Part shown: positions 16,592 through 24,700 of the stretch, one piece after another
Layout: every line of letters starts with the position of its first letter
Position numbering within the stretch: position 1 is the stretch's first letter
From: Pricia antarctica
Lineage (GTDB): Bacteria > Bacteroidota > Bacteroidia > Flavobacteriales > Flavobacteriaceae
Length of the DNA stretch: 64,000 nucleotides
Assembly (NCBI RefSeq): GCF_900101815.1
Contig: NZ_FNAO01000008.1
Span: forward strand, 1 to 64,000
Direction: 5' to 3'
Notes under the pieces: generated by a model
Told to the model about the DNA's origin: nothing
What the model saw: the letters and a program-made list of their open reading frames with translations, nothing else
Databases searched by the model: none
Translations under genes and position numbers: made by a program

Positions 16592-17206
16592 TTGAGGAGA
16601 GTTTTTAAATTTCGAATTGAATTAGAAGGCAGTAATCCCAAAATATGGCGCGAATTATTGGTGCCATCCGATATCACATTTTATAGACTTCATCACATCA
16701 TCCAAATCGTTATGGGATGGGAGAACTATCACCTATACGAATTCGCCTTGGACAGCTATCGTATCGGTCAACGATTTGAGGACGACGGCTTCGATGGTCC
16801 TCATGAGATCATGGACGCGCAAAGGATAAAAATTGGCAATGTTCTGAAAACCAATGGACAGAAAATGGACTATATATATGATTTTGGGGATTACTGGCAA
16901 CATTCCCTTATCTTGGAAAGGATTATTGAGGACCTTGGGCTTCCCTTTCCTGTCTGTTGTTCGGGTGAACTGAGCTGTCCTCCGGAGGATGTAGGCGGCA
17001 TTCCGGGGTTTTATGATTTCTTGAAGATAATGTCGAAGCCCAGGAATCCCGAGCATAAAGAACTTAAAAATTGGGTAAGAAGTAAGCTAGTGGCCATTGA
17101 TGGCAAATATGATCCTCAAAAATTCCATATGGAAAAAGTAAATTGGGTACTACTCCGATTGGATGTCTATATCGAGGAATGGGAGAATGAGGGTAACCAA
17201 CAGTAA
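16592..17206 (+). CDS. plasmid pRiA4b ORF-3-like family protein
   Basis: A 204-residue protein of the pRiA4b ORF-3 family: VFKFRIELEGSNPKIWRELLVPSDITFYRLHHIIQIVMGWENYHLYEF at the N-terminus, MDYIYDFGDYWQHSLILERI in the middle and GGIPGFYDFLKIMSKPRNPEH towards the end. The function is unknown; the family is frequent on plasmids and other mobile DNA. There is no ATG: the frame opens with TTG at 16592, five bases after motif copy 11. The stop lies one base before motif copy 12. Confidence 0.88.
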   Translation: MRRVFKFRIELEGSNPKIWRELLVPSDITFYRLHHIIQIVMGWENYHLYEFALDSYRIGQRFEDDGFDGPHEIMDAQRIKIGNVLKTNGQKMDYIYDFGDYWQHSLILERIIEDLGLPFPVCCSGELSCPPEDVGGIPGFYDFLKIMSKPRNPEHKELKNWVRSKLVAIDGKYDPQKFHMEKVNWVLLRLDVYIEEWENEGNQQ

Positions 17207-17207
17207 A

Positions 17208-17224
17208 AGTTCAAATAAACGATG
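17208..17224 (+). repeat. 17-bp array motif, copy 12
   Basis: AGTTCAAATAAACGATG, the most frequent exact form (also copies 14 and 18). Confidence 0.78.
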
Positions 17225-17255
17225 GGAACTTCCAAACTTTATTCGGATAGAAGCA

Positions 17256-17495
17256 TTAGGCAGTTTTAGCTCGGTTGGCATTTGTAGTAAAGGTGAGCTC
17301 TTTCTTTACCTTAGTATTTATACGCTTATATAATCGGGCAACTTCCGTCGTAGGTTTCAAAGAGACTTCATCGGAGTAGGTTTTAACAGTCACTGTAATT
17401 TCTATGGCATCTAACTTTACCGTTTCTTCCGCAGTCCTCGCTAGTGCGGTTACTCCGATGAAAAGAACAAAGATTAAAGTTGCGATAGTTTTCAT
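17256..17495 (-). CDS. small exported protein, opposite strand within the array
   Basis: A 79-residue protein with a signal peptide (TIATLIFVLFIGVTALA) and a mature part ending in a basic stretch (VARLYKRINTKVKKELTFTTNANRAKTA). It resembles small exported Flavobacteriaceae proteins with the same VARLYKR...VKKxL..KT ending, recalled from general knowledge and without a known function. It is the only intact gene of the proximal array on the minus strand and would need its own promoter in 17500-17600. Confidence 0.6.
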   Translation of the reverse strand: MKTIATLIFVLFIGVTALARTAEETVKLDAIEITVTVKTYSDEVSLKPTTEVARLYKRINTKVKKELTFTTNANRAKTA

Positions 17496-17972
17496 GACTT
17501 ACGTTTTATATAAGTATAACGCAGCATAACGCATCGAACAGGGTTCTAAAACGCTGAACAACACCTGATTTTCGTCAACCTGCACTCACTCGGTCAAGGT
17601 GTAATTAAGCATCGATGAACGGATTCTGGATTAAAAACACTTCACCGAAAGAAGCAATCTTTTGGCCGTTTAAAAGGGCCATAGATTTTGAGTTTCTGGA
17701 AGTGACTTGCCAGTAGTGATAGATTTTAGTGAAGCTTACGGGTTGCGAATATCGGAAAACTTCTAGTATCTTCAATCATAATTCAGATAAACGATAAGCC
17801 AAATTCAAACTAGTCGGGGATAGTGTAATCACGCACCGGAAATGCCTAAGTTAAATAAATGGTCGGTCGCCTGAGCATTGACCAACGTTCCGATATCGAG
17901 TACAAAGATTTATTCGTATTAATCATCATTCCTTTATGTTCGAAATTTGGTAATTTGATTCAATATTAATCG
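17496..17972. other. gene-free stretch in the array
   Basis: No credible ORF. It contains a diverged motif copy (17780-17796) and two still weaker look-alikes near 17848 and 17958. The DNA appears to be decayed cassette sequence. Confidence 0.4.
17780..17796 (+). repeat. 17-bp array motif, copy 13 (diverged)
   Basis: AATTCAGATAAACGATA, with differences at the first, second, seventh and last positions; the ATAAACGAT core is kept. Confidence 0.5.
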
Positions 17973-18254
17973 ATGAAAATAATAGTAATCGGCGGTACCG
18001 GTCATATAGGAACCTATCTAGTCCCCAAATTGGTAATGGTAGGGCATGAGGTAGTCTGTATCAGCAGAAGGGAAAGTCGACCCTACCGGAAGGATTCGCC
18101 CTGACGATCCGTCGAGCATATTGCGATCGACCGTATCGATGGCGATCATAAGGGTACTTTCGGCAACCAAATCAATGAGTTGCATGGCGAAGCGGTAATA
18201 GATCTGATTTGTTTTACACCTCAAAGTGCGACCCTGCTTGTGGAGAACCATTGA
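17973..18254 (+). pseudogene. truncated NAD-dependent epimerase/dehydratase with internal stop
   Basis: The frame opens with the Rossmann start MKIIVIGGTGHIGTYLVPKL (GGTGHIG nucleotide-binding loop) and VGHEVVCISRRESRPY. It meets TGA at 18102-18104, then continues in the same frame as RSVEHIAIDR and HGEAVIDLICFTPQSA, again typical of the family, until a stop at 18254. The position of the TGA corresponds to a tryptophan expected before RSVEH, so a TGG-to-TGA change is likely. Intact relatives have around 300 residues or more; only the first 93 codons remain. It is a non-functional remnant. Confidence 0.8.
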
Positions 18255-18324
18255 AATTATTTTTGGAGCTATAATAATCCTAACAGAGTATAAACCGTCC
18301 GAAGTGCAGTCTGAAAATTAAAAA

Positions 18325-18341
18325 AGTTCAAATAAACGATG
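18325..18341 (+). repeat. 17-bp array motif, copy 14
   Basis: AGTTCAAATAAACGATG, directly before the DUF3784-type gene. Confidence 0.78.
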
Positions 18342-18355
18342 AAGGAATGATACAA

Positions 18356-18664
18356 ATGGCTATACTATTCATAATCATTGGTGCCGTGGTTAAATATGGC
18401 AAGGCATATTTTTTAATCGCTGGCTATAACACCTTGCCAAAAAAAGAGAAGGCAAAATATAATATTGATGGTATTGCCACTGTTTTCAGGAACACCTTTT
18501 TCGCCATGGCAATAGGTTTATTGATGGGATATTTCTTATCTGATTGGATTAATATTCAAAATTTTGAAAACATTGTAGCTATTAGCTGTATAGTTATTGG
18601 TGTTACATACTTGCTTATTAAATCCAACTCCAAGAAATTTAAAATTGCCAAAAAACAAAATTGA
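18356..18664 (+). CDS. DUF3784-type small membrane protein
   Basis: A 102-residue protein with three hydrophobic helices (AILFIIIGAVVKYG, VFRNTFFAMAIGLLMGYFL, IVAISCIVIGVTYLLI). Between the first two lies the DUF3784 hallmark LIAGYNTLPKKEKAKYNI. The function of the family is unknown. The ATG at 18356 is chosen because GAAGGA at 18341-18346 is well placed for it; an ATG at 18347 is also in frame but would touch that site. It follows motif copy 14. Confidence 0.75.
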   Translation: MAILFIIIGAVVKYGKAYFLIAGYNTLPKKEKAKYNIDGIATVFRNTFFAMAIGLLMGYFLSDWINIQNFENIVAISCIVIGVTYLLIKSNSKKFKIAKKQN

Positions 18665-18680
18665 ATTCTAAATAAGAGTA
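18664..18680 (+). repeat. 17-bp array motif, weak copy
   Basis: AATTCTAAATAAGAGTA overlaps the stop of the DUF3784-type gene. The TCTAAATAA half is kept and the CGAT half lost; it may be a degenerate boundary. Confidence 0.3.
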
Positions 18681-18715
18681 GGAAGGGAGATTAAGAAAGG
18701 CTTATAGATATTATA

Positions 18716-18786
18716 AGTTCAAATAAATGATGTTATTTGACATCAAATAGCTTTGAGAAACCTTCCTAGATATTAAAAGTCACCTA
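18716..18786 (+). repeat. 71-bp repeat A, beginning with a 17-bp array motif
   Basis: Starts with AGTTCAAATAAATGATG (motif copy 15). It matches 27480-27550 without gaps over 71 bases, with seven differences by my count. No ORF lies inside. The similarity beyond the motif shows that a longer non-coding unit was duplicated. Confidence 0.75.
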
Positions 18787-18844
18787 TTCGGTGAGCATAA
18801 AAGTTCAACTGTCTGAAAAGGCCAATCTACAGGGCTTCCCAGCC

Positions 18845-19107
18845 CTAAGTTCTAGACCCTCCGGGATTTGCAGGCTTTGGAAAATTTGGGGGAGTGCTAA
18901 CCCAAGTTCCGACCTCGCCGGTTGGAACATAAGGAGGATTAGTGTTAGCAAATCCATCAGTAGCCGCCCAATCATATACTTTTAATGCTATCTCTTTTCC
19001 GAATCTAATTGACCTTTCTAAAATACCTGCATCAACCTCTTTTGTATACATTGAATTCATGGAATTTTCCAGACTGTCAATTCTTGATTTATTAGCATCT
19101 GTGCGTA
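18845..19107 (-). pseudogene. fragment of a PAP2/vanadium-haloperoxidase-like protein
   Basis: On the minus strand a frame reads LRTDANKSRIDSLENS, then MNSMYTKEVDAGILERSIRFGKEIALKVYDWAATDG and NTNPPYVPTGEVGTWVSTPPNFPKPANPG. These are typical internal segments of exported PAP2-superfamily haloperoxidase-like proteins in Bacteroidota. Both ends are missing: the frame stops near 18845, and upstream homology ends near 19107, exactly where the GH109-like fragment begins on the other strand. About 85 codons of an expected 400 or more remain. Confidence 0.65.
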
Positions 19108-19110
19108 ATA

Positions 19111-19971
19111 CTTAAAAATTGTTGCTATGATTTTTTCGAGCTGCTTACCCTGAATATGGCCAGACAAGGCTTTTTTGGCGAAATTATTCATTGCGAAGGT
19201 GCTTACATCCATGATCTGCTGGAAGGCAATTTCTCCAAAGAGAAATATTATGATATGTGGCGGCTGAAAGAGAATATCGGAAGAAATGGTAATCTGTATC
19301 CTACACACGGACTTGGACCTATATGCCAAATCATGGATATAAATCGGGGGGACCAAATGGATTATCTGGTGTCCATGTCCAGTGATGATTTTATGATGGG
19401 AGAAATGGCCAAGAAATTGGCTGTGGGAGATGACTTTTATAGGCCGTTTGCAGACAAGACATTCCGCGGAAATATCAATACAACCACCATCCGTACCCAT
19501 AAGGGTCGTACTATCATGCTGCAGCATGATGTAACATCACCACGGGTCTATTCACGGATACATCTTGTGAGCGGAACAAAAGGTATGGCAAGAAAGTATC
19601 CCGAACCGGCAAGAATTGCCAAGGGACATGAGTGGTGTGCCCCTGAGGAGTTCAAATCATTGGAAGAAAAATACACACCTGAAATCATAAAAAAGCTGGG
19701 TGAGATGGCCAAGCAAATCGGGGGTCATGGTGGTATGGACTTCTTAATGGACTGGCGACTGAGTGATTGTCTGCGTAACGGCTTACCGGTGGATATGGAT
19801 GTATATGATACAGCTCTATGGAGCGCCATTGCGCCATTGAGTGAAAAGTCGGTATCCAATCGCTCCAACTCATTGGATGTGCCGGACTTTACAGATGGTG
19901 CATGGAAGAGCAATAAACCCATGAATATAGCACTTCAGGATGGAGGATCTACAAAAGTCAAAGTATTTTAA
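19111..19971 (+). pseudogene. 5'-truncated GH109-type Gfo/Idh/MocA oxidoreductase
   Basis: The frame from 19111 reads LKNCCYDFFELLTLN MARQGFFGEIIHCEGAYIHDL, then YYDMWRLKENIGRNGNLYPTHGLGPICQIM and MLQHDVTSPRVYSRIHLVSGTKGMARKYPEPARI. These match the C-terminal two thirds of GH109 alpha-N-acetylgalactosaminidase-like proteins of the Gfo/Idh/MocA family. The signal peptide and NAD-binding Rossmann fold (about 150 residues) are absent. An internal ATG at 19156 could start a 271-residue product, but it would lack the cofactor site. Homology begins where the haloperoxidase fragment ends, so the two genes were joined by a rearrangement. Confidence 0.8.
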
Positions 19972-20462
19972 AGGTTGGTGATTAATATATAAAGATATAA
20001 ATATACCTTTTGCAGATTTCAAAGATAGAATATGTGTAGAAGGAAGTTCAATAGATATTCCCCGAGGCAGGACCGTCGAAGTATTCACGACCTCTTACAA
20101 ATAAATGTAACAAATTAGGATAAATCTTTTAAAGGAAATCTTGGTCAAAACGGAATTGAATTTGGCGGTTATTGCGGAAATTTTGAGATTGATGATATTC
20201 CTATATGAGCTTTAAGAAATTTAATGCCTATTTAGTAAACTGACGATTATCTAGACTTTCGAAAGAAATGTCGATTATTTCTTATAATAAAACGTTTAAT
20301 AGTTCTCCATTTGGTCCGTTCTGATAAGACCAAATGGCGGCAGGTGACAGCTACCTTCAAATAGGCCCGGTCGGTGACTTTTTTGAACTATCTTTGTAGC
20401 GTCCAAAGGAATAAGTTGTGATGGTGTCATAATTCATCCAGTAAAATACAAATCAAATAAAA
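19972..20462. other. gene-free stretch with a hairpin
   Basis: No credible ORF. It contains a perfect 10-bp inverted repeat, CCATTTGGTC (20307-20316) and GACCAAATGG (20328-20337). A TATCTTTG sequence at 20389-20396 fits the Bacteroidota -7 element and may serve the next gene, although no -33 box is evident. Confidence 0.45.
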
Positions 20463-21728
20463 ATGGAAATCTATCGACAAGTAACTTTGCGTTCAATGAT
20501 ATCATTTTATAGAAAACTTTTCTGTTGCGGTTTGATTTCCTTTGTGTTCTTTTATTCCGCAACGGCACAGAATGGACAAGGGTCAAAAACATTACTTCCA
20601 CCTGTGGAGACCCAGCCTCCCGTCTCAAAAGGACAAGAGCCGGCCTTTAAGGGCCAAACGAGAATTAGGGGAGTAAAAACCAAATCCAAAATAAAAATAA
20701 CCTCGATTGCGGACGGACTGAAATTTCCATGGGGACTTGATTTCATGCCGGACGGAAGAATGATCGTTTCAGAAAAACCGGGAAATATCCGCATTGTTTC
20801 AAAAGAGGGTGTAGTGGGCGCCAAAATACAAGGAGTGCCGGCAGTCAGACTGAAAGGCGACGGTGGAATGTATGACGTAAAACTTGATCCGGATTTTGCC
20901 AAAACGCGTTTGGTCTTTTGGAATTTTGTCGAACCCGTTACCGGTGGTGGGGTCACTTCCGTAGCAAGAGGGAAACTCGCAAGCGATGAAAAAAGTTTTG
21001 AGAATGTAAAAATTATATATCGTTCCAGTCCGGCTTACGAAGGCCCAAATCACAATGGGTCAAGAATGCTATTTGATAAGAACGAAAATCTCTTTGTGAG
21101 TTTTGGGGAAAGATTCGATGATGAGATCAGAAAAAAAGCACAGGATCTGGGCTCCTCATTGGGGAAAATCGTTCGAATAGACAAAGAAGGAAAAGCCGTC
21201 AAGGGCAATCCGTTCGAAAATAACCCAGATGCCCTTCCTGAAATTTGGTCATTGGGCCATAGAAATCCGCAAGGCTTGGCCTTTAATCCCACAACCGGCG
21301 AATTGTGGGCTAGTGACCTTGGCCCGGATGCAGGAGATGAAATTAACATCATAAAGGCCGGAGCAAATTACGGTTGGCCCATTATCTCCTATGGTATCGA
21401 ATATAGTGGTGAACCGGTGAACGGTGGACTGACCGTGAGGAAAGGAATGGAACAACCGGTGTATTATTGGGATCCTACAATTGCACCAAGTGGGATTACA
21501 TTTTACATGGGAAATCTAATTCCCGAATGGAAAGGCAACTTGTTTGTCGCTGCTTTACGTGGTTCCCACATTGATAGATTGGTCATCAAGGATAATAAAG
21601 TTGTAGGTGAGGAAAGGTTGTTTACCGACTTAAATAAACGATTTAGATATATTACCCAAGGTCCTGACGGTGCACTTTATGCTATAATCGATGACCCGGA
21701 CGGTAAAATTTTCAGGATTTCCAATTAA
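20463..21728 (+). CDS. PQQ-dependent soluble aldose sugar dehydrogenase-like protein
   Basis: A 421-residue exported protein with a six-bladed beta-propeller of the soluble glucose dehydrogenase/Hedgehog-interacting type. The signal peptide is the segment CCGLISFVFFYSATAQ; ATGs at 20463 and 20496 both precede it. Signatures are GLKFPWGLDFMPDGRMIVSEKPGNIR, YEGPNHNGSRMLFD, WSLGHRNPQGLAFNPTTGELWASDLGPDAGDEIN and the C-terminal YITQGPDGALYAIIDD. Relatives oxidise aldoses in the periplasm with PQQ and calcium. It looks complete. Near its 3' end, 21627-21643 matches the array motif while still encoding LNKRF in a normal position. Confidence 0.88.
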   Translation: MEIYRQVTLRSMISFYRKLFCCGLISFVFFYSATAQNGQGSKTLLPPVETQPPVSKGQEPAFKGQTRIRGVKTKSKIKITSIADGLKFPWGLDFMPDGRMIVSEKPGNIRIVSKEGVVGAKIQGVPAVRLKGDGGMYDVKLDPDFAKTRLVFWNFVEPVTGGGVTSVARGKLASDEKSFENVKIIYRSSPAYEGPNHNGSRMLFDKNENLFVSFGERFDDEIRKKAQDLGSSLGKIVRIDKEGKAVKGNPFENNPDALPEIWSLGHRNPQGLAFNPTTGELWASDLGPDAGDEINIIKAGANYGWPIISYGIEYSGEPVNGGLTVRKGMEQPVYYWDPTIAPSGITFYMGNLIPEWKGNLFVAALRGSHIDRLVIKDNKVVGEERLFTDLNKRFRYITQGPDGALYAIIDDPDGKIFRISN

Positions 21729-22357
21729 TCCGCGCATGGGCGATGGATGGCAAAAGGATGCCTAAATGAACCGACAGCATTAGTTCGGAAAAATATATCT
21801 GTCGTTCATCTACGGAGGCGACGAGACACAAGTTTAAATAAATGGCATTATCGTTTTGAACTGAACCCCTTTCTTTTTCCGATATATCCCAATGTACCAT
21901 TTTGCACACGAAAAGGTATACTCATGGAAATATGGGAAAGAAATAACTCCATGGCCCAATTCATAAGAAAATGGCGAAAATAACTTAAGTCTACTCAAGT
22001 CAAATTAGCCGATACCGCTGGAGTACGGTTACAGTTTATAGGCGAATTGGAGCTAGGAAAATCTAACTTGATGATCTAAAAGATCAATCAGGTACTACTC
22101 TTTTTTCGCAATGAACGAACCCCAACACCGTTTTGCGATGACACAAGAAGAAGTTTGAAACTTTAGTTTGAACGTCTAAATCCAATACAATAACAATTTT
22201 AATTGCTTCCTAGTGTTTAAAGTAGGGCTTTTGCTGCTATAATTTCTCTAATCTGAAATCATAAGTTTATTGTTCTTGTAAGAGTTTTACCCTAAACCCT
22301 GGACCGACCCGTCACCAAATAGTCTAAAAGGTTCGACGGGACAGTTAAAGAAACAGC
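21729..22357. other. gene-free stretch with one array-motif copy
   Basis: No convincing ORF. It holds AGTTTAAATAAATGGCA at 21831-21847, a diverged array motif. A 37-base segment at 22286-22322 resembles 29204-29240 (27 of 37 positions by my count). Confidence 0.4.
21831..21847 (+). repeat. 17-bp array motif, copy 16 (diverged)
   Basis: AGTTTAAATAAATGGCA. The first eleven bases are perfect; the CGATK end is altered. Confidence 0.5.
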
Positions 22358-23299
22358 TTATAAAGAATTCATATAAGCGGCCATTTTCTCCCGGCCCTTG
22401 GTATCTGGCAAAGCCCCATAGCCCGCCCCCATATTATCGATGGCATGGTTAGGTTTTGAAGTACCGGGAATCACACAGGTCACCGTTTCATTGGAAAGAA
22501 TAAACTTTAGAAAATACTGACCCCAACTTTTAATACCATACTCCCCTACCCAAGCAGGCAATTCTTTGTCCTTTACCGTTCGAAAAAGGGAACCGCTCTC
22601 AAAGGGCTGGTTGATAACGACCGCCGTACCGTATTTTTCGCAGGTGTCAAATAGGTATTGCTCGGCATGACGAGCCCGAATGGAATAATTGAACTGTACA
22701 AAATCAGGTTTTTCCTGTTGTATGATCTTCTCGAGTGTAGCGTGTGCCGAATCTAAATAATGGGTAAGGCCCCAGTAGGTGATTTTGCCTTGTTCTTTCC
22801 ACGCTTTTAAAGTTTTTACATGGGTCTCCCAATCGACCAGGTTATGGATCTGCATAAGATCCATCGCCGAGCGTTTCATTTTTTGAAACGAACTGTTCAT
22901 CTGGTCGATACCCGCCTGTTTGCCAGAGATCCAAACCTTGGTAGCAAAGAAAAATTCGTCTTGGCTCGGCAGGGCCGCCGTTAATTGCCCCACGGTAGCT
23001 TCCGAACTACCGTACATAGGGGACGAGTCGATGACGGTTCCGCCTAATGAATAAATTTCGTTGAGCACTTGCTTTAAAGTGGCCATGATTGCCTCATCAC
23101 CGTCGACATCAAAGGTTTGCCAAGTGCCAATGCCTACCACGGGCAATTTTTTGCCCGAACTGGGAATAACTCGTTGTCGTATGGTTTCGTTTTTCATAAA
23201 TGAAAATAATGAAGGAGTAATGGCCAGACCTACGCCCGAAAGCCCATAAAATTGTAAGATTTGCCTTCTGGAATAGTGCATCGCATTGAATTTTTTCAT
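22358..23299 (-). CDS. Tat-exported aldo/keto reductase
   Basis: A 313-residue NADPH-type oxidoreductase. The N-terminus carries a twin-arginine-like signal (YSRRQILQFYGLSGVGLAI). The AKR tetrad is visible: Asp and Tyr in TVIDSSPMYGSSE, Lys in FATKVWISGK and His in LMQIHNLVDWE. The cofactor end is TCVIPGTSKPNHAIDNMGAG. A reductase exported with bound cofactor fits the Tat pathway. It is the first complete gene on the minus strand in the distal array, with no motif copy at its borders; it may be ordinary chromosome between array segments. Confidence 0.88.
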   Translation of the reverse strand: MKKFNAMHYSRRQILQFYGLSGVGLAITPSLFSFMKNETIRQRVIPSSGKKLPVVGIGTWQTFDVDGDEAIMATLKQVLNEIYSLGGTVIDSSPMYGSSEATVGQLTAALPSQDEFFFATKVWISGKQAGIDQMNSSFQKMKRSAMDLMQIHNLVDWETHVKTLKAWKEQGKITYWGLTHYLDSAHATLEKIIQQEKPDFVQFNYSIRARHAEQYLFDTCEKYGTAVVINQPFESGSLFRTVKDKELPAWVGEYGIKSWGQYFLKFILSNETVTCVIPGTSKPNHAIDNMGAGYGALPDTKGREKMAAYMNSL

Positions 23300-23446
23300 T
23301 GACGGATATTAAAATAGGTATTTCCTCTTAAAATCGGTGTTAAGAGTTTGAGAAATGGGTTTATTTGGGAATAGGTTTCCGTCCATCCGTGGCACCTCTC
23401 CTTACTTAGGTGTGACTTACATGAACGCCTGGTTCTGTCACGATAG

Positions 23447-24055
23447 CTATAGTTTGAAATAAGTACCCGGAAGTTTTTCAATAGTTACCTCAACGCCGCC
23501 TTTAAATTGGACATGGACCAACACATGCTCCGTTAAGGGTTCTATCCGGGAAATATTTATCTGTTCAATAGACCCGTGGAGAAGTATACCTTGGGGAGAA
23601 GAAATGCCCGGTACCAACCTTTCATTTAACTCGGTTAGGTATGGCCCAATTAGCTCGTTTACGTTGATGGTGGCTCTATCCAATACTTTGCGATAGTACA
23701 TTCGATTGGCCAGTATTTGCAAGGTTTTGTTCAACAAAAAATTCTTGCTCTTGGCATCTATTTTAAAGTCGCCGACCGAGAGGATACCCGTATTAGTGTC
23801 ATAAGTTAGGGAAGCATGGATACCTAAGGTCACTTCTTTGGTTACTAAAATTTTACGTAAAATATGCATCTTTAGCACTAAAATGACATCGAATTCCGGC
23901 AAAGGGCTTGCTTCCAAGTTAGTATCCACTATTCTGCCTTCTTTGCGCTTGCCCGTACCGATTTCCATTCCGATAAGATTGCGGTCCGTAAGCTGCTGCA
24001 AGACCTCGTACGGAATTTTAATGGGGAGGGTCAGATTTATATTTGCGCTTTCCAT
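23447..24055 (-). CDS. DUF4403-like protein, partial family length
   Basis: A 202-residue protein resembling the C-terminal half of DUF4403 proteins: an internal repeat-like beta structure (VTLGIHASLTYDTNTGILSVGDFKI) and the end ILLHGSIEQINISRIEPLTEHVLVHVQFKGGVEVTI. There is no signal peptide, whereas full DUF4403 proteins are about 450 residues and usually exported. It may be a shortened paralogue or the remains of a longer gene. It lies upstream of the aldo/keto reductase on the same strand, 147 bases apart. Confidence 0.5.
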   Translation of the reverse strand: MESANINLTLPIKIPYEVLQQLTDRNLIGMEIGTGKRKEGRIVDTNLEASPLPEFDVILVLKMHILRKILVTKEVTLGIHASLTYDTNTGILSVGDFKIDAKSKNFLLNKTLQILANRMYYRKVLDRATINVNELIGPYLTELNERLVPGISSPQGILLHGSIEQINISRIEPLTEHVLVHVQFKGGVEVTIEKLPGTYFKL

Positions 24056-24700
24056 CTTTTAGATAGTTCGATTTCATGTAAAGATATAGGGATTTTAACC
24101 TTTTGACCTCCTCCCCTTAAACTGTCCTATTTTTAGGGAAGGCTACAGCCTTTTTGACAATCGGTACGAAATATAAGTGGAGTTGCGGCCACATAGAATT
24201 TATAATCGTTGGCCAAATCAGCAAGCCCGAAATACATTTATAAGAAATTATGAATACATTTGAGTAATATCATCTTAATTAATACTTTTTCTCCCTATTT
24301 GAAAGAAGACTATTCGAATTGTTCCCTTCATACAGTAACAGGCCTAAAAATGAACAATTTTTGGGGAAGGCTACAAGTTGACATATTTTTATAATAGACA
24401 AGTATTCATACGCAATGCTGTTTTGGCCTATAAGATATGTGTTACAATGAAAGATTCAGATGAATTTAAAGGATTAATTATAAAAAAAAATTAGATTTTG
24501 GAGTGAAATCCTACAGTCCATTTAATTTCGACGAAAGCGAAAAAACGGTTAGGATCAACAAACCTGATACTAGCAAAATATAGACCGCGAGCCTCCTTAA
24601 ATAGCGGACTACATATTTTGAGAGGTATGACCAAAGTTCAATTAAACGATTGTTCATTTTGTCGTCGATACCATGAACATCACAAAATTGGCACAACAGA
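24056..24700. other. gene-free stretch with a direct repeat and an array motif
   Basis: No credible ORF. A 19-base direct repeat (ATTTTTAGGGAAGGCTACA at 24129-24147 and ATTTTTGGGGAAGGCTACA at 24357-24375) lies within, as does motif copy 17 at 24635. Confidence 0.45.
24635..24651 (+). repeat. 17-bp array motif, copy 17
   Basis: AGTTCAATTAAACGATT, 50 bases before the FAD/NAD(P)-binding gene. Confidence 0.72.

Noticed and set aside
12295-18732. CRISPR array
   Set aside because: The repeated motif is short and variable, spacing is gene-sized and irregular, and no cas genes are present.
24511-24696. 61-codon minus-strand frame with a hydrophobic helix
   Set aside because: It crosses an array motif copy on the opposite strand and has no relative or start signal; more likely chance in AT-rich DNA.
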